DNA of 20,783 bases from JBGCED01 sp045106055 (GTDB lineage: Bacteria; Pseudomonadota; Alphaproteobacteria; CBDDJK01), in assembly GCA_045106055.1 (NCBI GenBank), contig JBGCED010000036.1:1-20783 (forward strand), read 5' to 3'. The notes beneath the pieces were generated by a model that did no database searches, was not told the DNA's origin, and saw nothing but the letters and a program-made list of their open reading frames with translations. This document shows, piece by piece, positions 13,801-20,783 of the stretch. A program made the translations under genes and the position numbers. The stretch's first letter is position 1; each line of letters begins with the position of its first letter.

Positions 13801-15276
13801 ATGGCGATCACTCCGCAATCTCCCTTATCACAATTATCCACATCACAAGATGCATTATCCCTATCCAATCAGCTGTTCTTTGAACAAGAAGCCTTCCAGC
13901 TTGAAGATGTGCAAAGATTGGTTAATCAAAATCTGCATGATATGGAAGATGGTGAATTATATTTGCAATATACCAGTTCTGAAATGTTAAGCCTTGAAGA
14001 TGGCAGAATTAAATCCGCAAATTACGATATATCCAAGGGGTTTGGCTTGCGCGCGGTTGAATCTGAACGGGTGGGATATGCCCATGCCAGCGAATTATCC
14101 AAGCCTGCGCTTGCGCGGGCGGGGGAAACTGTGCGCTCTATTCGCCAAGGGCATCAGGGCAATCAAAGCTTGCCGCCAAATCTAGCCAATCATATCTTAT
14201 ATAAGCAGGATGATCCCGTGATGGCGCGTGCTTTTGCTGAAAAAGTGGCGATTTTGGAAGCAATGGATCATTATGCGCGCAGCAAAGACCCGCGCGTTGT
14301 GCAGCTAAGCGCATCTATGGCAGCCGAATGGACCGTCGTGGAGATTTTGCGCCCCGATGGATTTCGCATTGCCGATGTGCGCCCGCTAATTCGGGTGAAT
14401 GCCAGCATCATTGTTGAACAAAATGGACGGCGCGAAGTTGGCAGCCACGGCACAGGCGGGCGCGGCAATGTTGATTTTTTCCTAACCGAGCAAAGCTGGA
14501 AAGCACAAATTGATGAAGCCTTGCGCCAAGCATTGGTTAATCTTGAATCAGTTGCAGCCCCTGCTGGGGAAATGACGGTCGTGCTTGGGGCGGGCTGGCC
14601 TGGCATTTTATTACACGAAGCGATTGGGCATGGGCTGGAAGGCGATTTTAACCGCAAGCAAACTTCGGCTTTTTCTGACATGATGGGCAAGCAAATTGCA
14701 GCAAAAGGGGTAACGGTGATTGATGATGGCACGATCATGGATCGGCGGGGATCGCTTAACATTGATGATGAAGGCACACCCACCAACAGAACAATATTGA
14801 TCGAAGATGGGATTTTGGTGAATTATCTGCATGATCGCCAAAATGCGCGCTTGATGAATATGAACCCCACAGGCAATGGCAGACGGCAATCTTTTGCCCA
14901 TGTGCCAATGCCGCGCATGACCAATACTTTTATGAATAATGGCGCGCATGACCATGAAGAAATCATCAAATCGGTTAAAAAAGGCATTTATGCACCGCAA
15001 TTTGGCGGGGGGCAGGTTGACATTACCAACGGAAAATTTGTATTTAGCTGTACAGAAGCCTATTTGATTGAAGATGGCAAAATAACCGCACCGTTAAAAG
15101 GGGCAACCTTGATCGGCAATGGTCCTGATGCGCTTACAAAAATCAGCATGATTGGCAATGATATGCAGCTTGATCCAGGCATCGGCACTTGCGGTAAAAA
15201 CGGGCAAGGCGTTCCCGTTGGCGTCGGGCAGCCCACCTTGCGCATGGACGGTTTAACGGTTGGCGGCACAGCGTAA
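13801..15276 (+). CDS. tldD: TldD metalloprotease subunit
   Basis: TldD is the zinc-bearing subunit of the TldD/TldE protease, which trims modified peptides such as microcin precursors and helps degrade small proteins (CcdA in E. coli). From ATG 13801 it has 491 residues. The metal site HEAIGH is at His272, Glu273 and His277, within LLHEAIGHGLEGDFNRK. A conserved GTCGK lies near the C-terminus. ATG 13801 is chosen because AAGG lies 8 nt upstream; the in-frame ATG at 13771 has no ribosome site and would add ten atypical residues. The AT-rich TATATTATAAC at 13775-13785 may be its -10 region, without a convincing -35. The partner gene tldE/pmbA is not in the window. Confidence 0.93.
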   Translation: MAITPQSPLSQLSTSQDALSLSNQLFFEQEAFQLEDVQRLVNQNLHDMEDGELYLQYTSSEMLSLEDGRIKSANYDISKGFGLRAVESERVGYAHASELSKPALARAGETVRSIRQGHQGNQSLPPNLANHILYKQDDPVMARAFAEKVAILEAMDHYARSKDPRVVQLSASMAAEWTVVEILRPDGFRIADVRPLIRVNASIIVEQNGRREVGSHGTGGRGNVDFFLTEQSWKAQIDEALRQALVNLESVAAPAGEMTVVLGAGWPGILLHEAIGHGLEGDFNRKQTSAFSDMMGKQIAAKGVTVIDDGTIMDRRGSLNIDDEGTPTNRTILIEDGILVNYLHDRQNARLMNMNPTGNGRRQSFAHVPMPRMTNTFMNNGAHDHEEIIKSVKKGIYAPQFGGGQVDITNGKFVFSCTEAYLIEDGKITAPLKGATLIGNGPDALTKISMIGNDMQLDPGIGTCGKNGQGVPVGVGQPTLRMDGLTVGGTA

Positions 15277-15314
15277 GACATTTAAAAAAGCATCATAAAG
15301 GCATCATAAGAATA

Positions 15315-16535
15315 ATGGCAGATCATTTGAAAAATTCATTAAGGTCAGGGCCCGATCAAGCGGGGCATTTTGGGATATTTGGCGGGCGTTTTGTGGCTGA
15401 AACCCTAATGCCGCTGATTTTGGAGGTGGAAGCTGCTTATGATCAAGCACGCAAAGATCCAAGCTTTCAGCAAGATGTGGATTATTATAATAAATATTAT
15501 GCAGGTCGCCCAAGCCCCTTATATTATGCCCAGCGTTTGACCGAACATTTTGGCGGTGCAAAAATTTATTTTAAACGCGATGAATTAAACCATACAGGCA
15601 GCCATAAAATCAACAATGTTCTGGGGCAGATTTTGCTGGCGCGCCGCATGGGCAAAGGGCGCATCATCGCAGAAACAGGCGCGGGGCAGCATGGGGTTGC
15701 GGTTGCAACCGTATGTGCGCTGTTTAATGTGCCATGCAAAATTTATATGGGCGCGGTTGATGTTGCGCGCCAAGCGCCAAATGTGTTTCGCATGAAATTA
15801 TTGGGCGCAGAGGTTGAAGCCGTGAAATCGGGATCATCCACCTTAAAAGATGCAATGAATGAAGCCTTGCGCGATTGGGTATCCAATGTGGATGATACTT
15901 ATTATATTATTGGAACGGTCGCAGGCCCCCATCCCTATCCAATGATGGTGCGTGATTTTCAATCGGTGATTGGCAAGGAATTACGCGAACAAATTCAAGC
16001 GGCTGAGGGGCGATTGCCCGATATGCTGGTTGCCTGTATTGGCGGGGGATCAAATGCAATGGGCTTGTTTCATCCCTTTTTGGATGATTCCCAAATCCGC
16101 TTAATTGGGGTTGAAGCCGCAGGAAAAGGGCTTGATACGAATCAACATGCGGCTTCCCTGTTAAAAGGCGCGCCTGGGGTGCTGCATGGCAATCGCACCA
16201 GCTTGCTTCAAGATGATGATGGGCAGATCATTGAAGCCCACTCAATCTCTGCGGGGCTTGATTATCCAGGCATTGGGCCTGAACATGCGTGGCTGCATGA
16301 TATTAAGCGGGTTGAATATGTGGCGGCGACCGATGATGAAGCGCTGGAAGCCTTTAAATTATGTGCGCGGATGGAGGGGATTTTGCCCGCGCTTGAACCC
16401 GCCCATGCTTTATCCCATGTTGGAAAAATTGCAGGGGATATGGATCAAGATCAGCTAATTGTGATGAATTTATGTGGACGCGGGGATAAGGATGTCCATA
16501 CAATCGCAGAAATTTTTGGAGTTTCCCTAACATGA
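15315..16535 (+). CDS. trpB: Tryptophan synthase beta subunit
   Basis: TrpB condenses indole with L-serine to make L-tryptophan, using pyridoxal phosphate in an alpha2-beta2 complex with TrpA. It has 406 residues, the normal size. The PLP lysine is Lys98 in HTGSHKINN. The phosphate-binding GGGSNAMG and the conserved AETGAGQHGVA are present. It starts 38 bp after tldD; that gap contains a doubled GCATCATAA and no trp leader peptide or attenuator. The TGA overlaps the trpA ATG. trpF, which often precedes trpB in alphaproteobacteria, is not here. Confidence 0.96.
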   Translation: MADHLKNSLRSGPDQAGHFGIFGGRFVAETLMPLILEVEAAYDQARKDPSFQQDVDYYNKYYAGRPSPLYYAQRLTEHFGGAKIYFKRDELNHTGSHKINNVLGQILLARRMGKGRIIAETGAGQHGVAVATVCALFNVPCKIYMGAVDVARQAPNVFRMKLLGAEVEAVKSGSSTLKDAMNEALRDWVSNVDDTYYIIGTVAGPHPYPMMVRDFQSVIGKELREQIQAAEGRLPDMLVACIGGGSNAMGLFHPFLDDSQIRLIGVEAAGKGLDTNQHAASLLKGAPGVLHGNRTSLLQDDDGQIIEAHSISAGLDYPGIGPEHAWLHDIKRVEYVAATDDEALEAFKLCARMEGILPALEPAHALSHVGKIAGDMDQDQLIVMNLCGRGDKDVHTIAEIFGVSLT

Positions 16536-17371
16536 CCACCCCATATGGCGCAGCGCGCATTCAGCATTGTTTCGATGGCTTAAAGGCAAAAAATCAAGCC
16601 GCCTTTGTAAGCTTTTTAACCGCAGGCGATCCCGATCCAGCAACATCGCTTTCATTGTTAAAATCCTTGCCCGCAGCAGGGGTGGATTTGATTGAGCTTG
16701 GCATGCCCTTTTCTGATCCGATGGCGGATGGACCAACCATTCAAGCCGCATCTTTGCGCGCGCTTAAAGCGGGCATGAATTTACAAAAAACCTTGGCAAT
16801 GGTTGCCGCCTTTCGTGCGGATAATCAAACCACGCCGATTATTTTGATGGGCTATTATAACCCAATTTATCATTTTGGCGTGGATCGCTTTGTAACCAGC
16901 GCGATTGAAGCGGGGGTTGATGGGCTGATTATTGTTGATTTACCCCCCGAAGAAGATGATGAATTATGCGTTCCTGCAACCAAAGCGGGGCTTGCCTTTA
17001 TTCGCTTGGTCACCCCAACCAGCGATGATGCGCGTTTGCCAATGATTTTGGATAAGGCAAGCGGCTTTTTATATTATGTATCCATGGCGGGGGTTACTGG
17101 CACAAAGGAAATTGATTTAACCCCTGTTGAAACCGCCTTAAAAACCCTATGCACAAAAAGTAATTTGCCAATCGCGGTTGGTTTTGGCATAAAACAGCCA
17201 GAACAAGCGCGCGCCATCGCCAATATTGCCGATGGGGTGGTGGTTGGTTCTTATTTTGTGGATCAAATTGCAGCCGCTTTGGCAGAAGATCAACCGCTTG
17301 ATCACTTGCAACAAGCGGTTTTGCAAAAAGTAACGATGCTTGCCGATGCAACCCATCAGGCGCGCTTATAA
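16532..17371 (+). CDS. trpA: Tryptophan synthase alpha subunit
   Basis: TrpA cleaves indole-3-glycerol phosphate to indole, which is channelled to TrpB. The 279-residue protein is a TIM barrel. LIELGMPFSDPMADGPTIQ carries catalytic Glu55 and Asp66, spaced as in Salmonella TrpA (49 and 60). MGYYNPIYHFG and the phosphate-binding VGFGIKQPEQA and DGVVVGSYFV segments follow. The ATGA overlap with trpB couples translation and helps keep the subunits in equal amounts. Confidence 0.96.
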   Translation: MTTPYGAARIQHCFDGLKAKNQAAFVSFLTAGDPDPATSLSLLKSLPAAGVDLIELGMPFSDPMADGPTIQAASLRALKAGMNLQKTLAMVAAFRADNQTTPIILMGYYNPIYHFGVDRFVTSAIEAGVDGLIIVDLPPEEDDELCVPATKAGLAFIRLVTPTSDDARLPMILDKASGFLYYVSMAGVTGTKEIDLTPVETALKTLCTKSNLPIAVGFGIKQPEQARAIANIADGVVVGSYFVDQIAAALAEDQPLDHLQQAVLQKVTMLADATHQARL

Positions 17372-17390
17372 ACATTAGGAAGTAAATCTT

Positions 17391-18281
17391 ATGGATAATT
17401 GGATTGCAAATTTTGTAAAACCCAAAATCAAGGGATGGGTTGGAACGAAAGCCGATCTTCCAGATAATTTATGGCATAAATGCGCTGGCTGCGAAGCAAG
17501 CGTTTTTCACCGCGATTTGGTGGCGCATCATTATGTATGTAATGAATGCGGTCATCATTTTAAAATTCCGCTTGAACAGCGAATTTCCTGCTTGTTTGAT
17601 GATGGATCATGGAAAATTATCCCATCGCCAAAGGTTCAGCAAGACCCGTTAAAATTTAAAGATCAAAAGAAATATACGGACCGTTTGAAAGATGCGCGTG
17701 CAAAAACCAAATATGATGATGCGCTAAGCATTGTAGAGGGCACGATTGAAGGCAATAAAGTCATCGCTGCCATTTTCAATTTTGAATTTCAAGGCGGATC
17801 AATGGGGCTTGCCGTTGGTGAAGCTTTTGTCCATGCAGCCCAGCTTGCGGTTGAAACAAAATCCAGCTTCATCACCATCCCTGCATCTGGCGGGGCGCGC
17901 ATGCAAGAAGGGGCGCTATCCTTGATGCAGCTGCCGCGCACTTTGGTTGCGGTTAAACGGGTAAAGAACGCGAATTTACCTTATATTGTGCTGCTTAGCG
18001 ACCCCACAACGGGCGGGATTAGCGCAAGCTTTGCAATGGTGGGCGACATTCATCTTGCCGAACCTGGGGCAACGATTGGCTTTGCTGGCAGGCGCGTGAT
18101 TGAACAAACTGTGCGCGAAACGCTGCCCCCTGGCTTTCAAACCGCCGAATATTTGCTTGATCATGGGATGGTGGATCAAGTTGTACCCAGAGACCAACAG
18201 CGAAAAGTAATTGGCAGCATGATTGACCTATTAACGAATCCATCCGCAAGCCCGCTTGAACCTGCTTTAAATAATGCTTAA
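17391..18281 (+). CDS. accD: Acetyl-CoA carboxylase carboxyltransferase beta subunit
   Basis: AccD forms, with AccA, the carboxyltransferase that transfers CO2 from biotin to acetyl-CoA, giving malonyl-CoA for fatty acid synthesis. It has 296 residues. An N-terminal four-cysteine zinc ribbon is visible at Cys31, Cys34, Cys50 and Cys53. The crotonase-like carboxyltransferase domain contains PASGGARMQEGALSLMQ (Ser166-Gly168) and DPTTGGISASFAMVGD. It follows trpA by 19 bp with AGGAAG before the ATG, the usual alphaproteobacterial trpBA-accD order. folC, which usually comes next, is replaced by a DAHP synthase gene. Confidence 0.95.
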   Translation: MDNWIANFVKPKIKGWVGTKADLPDNLWHKCAGCEASVFHRDLVAHHYVCNECGHHFKIPLEQRISCLFDDGSWKIIPSPKVQQDPLKFKDQKKYTDRLKDARAKTKYDDALSIVEGTIEGNKVIAAIFNFEFQGGSMGLAVGEAFVHAAQLAVETKSSFITIPASGGARMQEGALSLMQLPRTLVAVKRVKNANLPYIVLLSDPTTGGISASFAMVGDIHLAEPGATIGFAGRRVIEQTVRETLPPGFQTAEYLLDHGMVDQVVPRDQQRKVIGSMIDLLTNPSASPLEPALNNA

Positions 18282-18296
18282 TAGAAGATGAATAAT

Positions 18297-19682
18297 ATGA
18301 CGAATGAAATGATAAATTCTGCTGCCGATCAATCCTGGAATCCCCAAAGCTGGCGCGCAAAGAAAATCCATCAAATGCCAGAATATGAAGATCGGGCATT
18401 ATTAGAACAAGTAACCCGCAATTTACAAAATCAGCCGCCGCTTGTCTTTGCACGCGAAGCCGATGCCTTAACAAATGCGCTTGCAAAAGTATGTTCGGGT
18501 CAAGCCTTTTTACTGCAAGGCGGGGATTGTGCTGAAAGCTTTGATGCCTTTAGTGCAAATTCCATTCGCGATACATTCAAAGTATTATTGCAAATGGCGG
18601 TGGTGCTAACCTTTTCAGGCGGCTTGCCGATTGTAAAAGTTGGCAGACTTGCGGGGCAGTTTGCAAAACCCAGATCATCCGATATGGAAACCAAAGATGG
18701 GGTCAGCCTGCCCAGCTTTCGCGGGGATATTATCAATCAAAATGCCTTTACCGCTGAAGCGCGCAAGCCAGACCCAAGGCGGATGCTGCAAGCCTATCAT
18801 CAATCGGCATCAACCTTAAATCTATTGCGCGCATTTGCAAGCGGCGGACTTGCGGACCTTAACCATATCCATGAATGGAATTTGGAATTTGTTGCAAGCA
18901 GCAATCAAGGTCAGCAATATGAAGCCTTGGCAGCACAGATTGAACAAGCGCTTGGCTTTATGAAGGCGTGCGGGCTAACTTCAAAAACCGTTCCGCAATT
19001 AAGTGAAACCGAATTTTTCACCTCGCATGAAGCCTTGCTGCTTGAATATGAAAGCGCCCTTACCCGCAGGGATGAAATTGGCGATCAAGGTCATTATGAT
19101 TGCTCTGCGCATATGTTATGGATTGGCGATCGCACCCGCAGCCCCGATGGCGCGCATGTTGAATTTTTACGCGGGGTTCAAAACCCGATTGGGATTAAAT
19201 GCGGCCCAACCATGAAGCAGGATGATTTAAAACAGCTGCTGAACATTCTTAACCCCAATAATAAACCAGGGCGAATTACCCTGATTGTGCGGATGGGCGT
19301 TGATAAAGTCCAAGATGGGATGCCCCATTTAATCGAAACCGTTAAACAAGAAGGTGCAAATGTGATCTGGTCATCCGATCCGATGCATGGCAACACGATC
19401 ACCAGCGATAGCGGGCGCAAAACAAGACCCTTTGACTCAATCCTGCGCGAGGTAAAACAATTTATTGCGGTTCATAAAAGCTATGGCACGCATCCAGGCG
19501 GGGTGCATTTTGAAATGACGGGGCTTGATGTCCATGAATGTATGGGCGGGGCGAATAATATTAGCAGCGATGATCTGCTTAGCGCGAATTATGAAACCCT
19601 ATGCGATCCGCGTTTAAATGGCAGCCAAGCAATTGAACTTGCGTTTTTATTGTCTGAATCTTTGAAAAACGCCACATCTTAA
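18297..19682 (+). CDS. Class II 3-deoxy-7-phosphoheptulonate (DAHP) synthase
   Basis: This enzyme condenses phosphoenolpyruvate and erythrose-4-phosphate into DAHP, the first step of the shikimate pathway to aromatic amino acids. Its 461 residues match the plant-like class II (AroG_II) type. QGGDCAESF carries the metal-binding Cys78. GQFAKPRSSDMETKDGVSLP, GDRTRSPDGAHVEFLRGV, WSSDPMHGNT and HPGGVHFEMTG are class II signatures. ATG 18297 has GAAG 9 nt upstream; the in-frame ATG at 18288 touches that site and is less likely. The gene begins just downstream of accD, so it is probably cotranscribed with trpBA, which would tie pathway entry to the final tryptophan step. Confidence 0.94.
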   Translation: MTNEMINSAADQSWNPQSWRAKKIHQMPEYEDRALLEQVTRNLQNQPPLVFAREADALTNALAKVCSGQAFLLQGGDCAESFDAFSANSIRDTFKVLLQMAVVLTFSGGLPIVKVGRLAGQFAKPRSSDMETKDGVSLPSFRGDIINQNAFTAEARKPDPRRMLQAYHQSASTLNLLRAFASGGLADLNHIHEWNLEFVASSNQGQQYEALAAQIEQALGFMKACGLTSKTVPQLSETEFFTSHEALLLEYESALTRRDEIGDQGHYDCSAHMLWIGDRTRSPDGAHVEFLRGVQNPIGIKCGPTMKQDDLKQLLNILNPNNKPGRITLIVRMGVDKVQDGMPHLIETVKQEGANVIWSSDPMHGNTITSDSGRKTRPFDSILREVKQFIAVHKSYGTHPGGVHFEMTGLDVHECMGGANNISSDDLLSANYETLCDPRLNGSQAIELAFLLSESLKNATS

Positions 19683-19700
19683 CAAGGGGTTCGCTTTAAT

Positions 19701-20783
19701 ATGTCTGTAAGCCCTCCCTTATCTCCCAATCGGGAAAACCATACGGATTCCAACATCACCGCTTGGACGGATAGCTATTTTAACCGCACAAAAGAAATCA
19801 TCAAAGCAAATGGTGATTGCATTGTAACCTATGCGTTTTTCATGCGCCGCCCTGTGATTTGTGCGCCCAAATTAATGCTTGATTGGCTAAAAGAAACCGC
19901 AAGCAACCGCAACATCAAGATTGAGATAGAGCAGCTAGCGCCAGAAGCAAGCTGGGTTGGCGCGGGCGAACCCATGCTATATATTACGGGTTCTTTTTTG
20001 CATCTTGTTGATCTTGAAACCCTATTATTACAAAAATTAGGGCCTGCATGCGTTGCTGCCTATCATGCAGGTCATATGTGTATGGATTTGCCCAATACAG
20101 GCTTTTTGGCAATGGATGCCCGCCATTGCGCGGGGCTGGAAATGGCAGAAATGATGGCATATGCCGCTGCGGTTGGCACGCAATATGCTAAAAATGAATA
20201 TGAAAAACAAAAGCATGACGGGGAATCTGCCGCCGCTCCCACTGGTTTTATTGGCAATGCAACCAACGCAACCGCCCATTATTTTGGTAATGATCACGGC
20301 TTTGGAACGATGCCCCATGCGCTGATTGGCTATGCAGGATCAACGCTGGAAGCTGCAAAATTATTCTGCGCGACCCATCAAGGGCAGCCCTTGACGGTGC
20401 TGGTGGATTATTTCGGGCAAGAAATCACGGACGCGCTTGCGGTGTGTCATTATTTCAAAGATATGGCGGCATCTGGGCAGCTATCGGTCAGGCTGGATAC
20501 CCAAGGCAGCCGCTATTTAGAAGGGCTTGATCCCGCTGCATCCTATGCGGTGCTTGATCGCAACAGCCCGCGCTCTATTCGTGGTTTTAGAACCGAAAGT
20601 GAATTAAATTATTTAATTGGCAGCGGTGTTTCTGCGGCAGCCATTTGGCAAATGCGCACCGCATTGGATGATGCGGGCTTTCAGCGCGTTAAAATTGTGG
20701 CTTCTTCTGGCTTTGGTCCTGAAAAATGCAAGGTAATGGCGCTTGCCAATGCCCCGATTAATGTGGTTGGCACGGGATCATTT
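19701..20783 (+). CDS. Nicotinate phosphoribosyltransferase family protein, cut at the right edge
   Basis: The frame is open from ATG 19701 to the window end, 361 codons without a stop, so the C-terminus is missing. The protein resembles nicotinate phosphoribosyltransferases, which make nicotinate mononucleotide from nicotinate and PRPP in NAD salvage. Supporting segments are VTYAFFMRRPVICAPK near the N-terminus, HAGHMCMDLPNTGFLAMDARHCAG, GFIGNATNATAHYFG, GTMPHALIGYAGS and a final VVGTGSF. Family members in this class are a little over 400 residues, so some 60-90 are probably lost. AGGGG lies 11 nt before the ATG. It follows the DAHP synthase by 18 bp. Confidence 0.87.
   Translation, partial: MSVSPPLSPNRENHTDSNITAWTDSYFNRTKEIIKANGDCIVTYAFFMRRPVICAPKLMLDWLKETASNRNIKIEIEQLAPEASWVGAGEPMLYITGSFLHLVDLETLLLQKLGPACVAAYHAGHMCMDLPNTGFLAMDARHCAGLEMAEMMAYAAAVGTQYAKNEYEKQKHDGESAAAPTGFIGNATNATAHYFGNDHGFGTMPHALIGYAGSTLEAAKLFCATHQGQPLTVLVDYFGQEITDALAVCHYFKDMAASGQLSVRLDTQGSRYLEGLDPAASYAVLDRNSPRSIRGFRTESELNYLIGSGVSAAAIWQMRTALDDAGFQRVKIVASSGFGPEKCKVMALANAPINVVGTGSF

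Noticed and set aside
14271..14786. 171-codon open frame on the minus strand
   Set aside because: It lies wholly inside tldD, whose zinc motif and full family length are clear. It shows no recognisable domain and no ribosome site, so it is an antisense shadow.
15277..15314. Possible trp attenuator or leader peptide before trpB
   Set aside because: Only 38 bp, without tryptophan codons, alternative stems or a terminator.

Overview
The window reads as chromosomal DNA of a Gram-negative alphaproteobacterium with about 45% G+C (estimated by eye). The evidence is a heptose epimerase for lipopolysaccharide, MlaE/MlaF lipid transport, Lgt followed by a MidA-family methyltransferase, the TauE plus TIGR02186 pair, the trpB-trpA-accD order and a type II-C-like tracrRNA. 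I cannot place it below class level. No rRNA, tRNA or CRISPR array is visible.

Left end (1-2217): an AT-rich stretch with foreign codon use abuts a cas9 gene on the minus strand. That gene keeps only its N-terminal half (RuvC-I, bridge helix, recognition lobe, RuvC-II) and stops before HNH. Divergent from it lies a well-preserved tracrRNA gene with a near-consensus promoter, a folded tail and a strong terminator. A CRISPR system has therefore lost its nuclease here, by insertion, rearrangement or assembly error, while its guide-RNA partner still looks transcribable.

Middle left (2342-8295, plus strand): mlaE and mlaF (phospholipid ABC transporter, without mlaD), then a tight five-gene light-damage cluster. 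This holds a short-chain dehydrogenase, a photolyase/cryptochrome-family protein, an iron-sulfur (6-4) photolyase of the PhrB type with all four cysteines in place, a 47-residue DUF2256 zinc-finger-like protein, and a DCC thiol-disulfide protein. Most of these genes abut or overlap.

Centre (8290-10879): acpS and a TusA-like sulfur carrier on the minus strand face a TauE sulfite/sulfonate exporter and its TIGR02186 periplasmic partner on the plus strand. The divergent intergenic region carries a 28-bp palindrome that touches the -35 of a promoter reading towards tauE, which suggests repressor control of sulfur export.

Right half (10907-20783, all plus strand): hldD, lgt and a MidA-like methyltransferase in overlapping succession, then tldD, trpB, trpA, accD, a class II DAHP synthase, and a nicotinate phosphoribosyltransferase cut by the window edge. 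These are housekeeping genes for the envelope, peptide maturation, tryptophan and shikimate synthesis, fatty acid synthesis and NAD salvage. The longest stretch without a protein gene (1980-2341) holds the tracrRNA unit.
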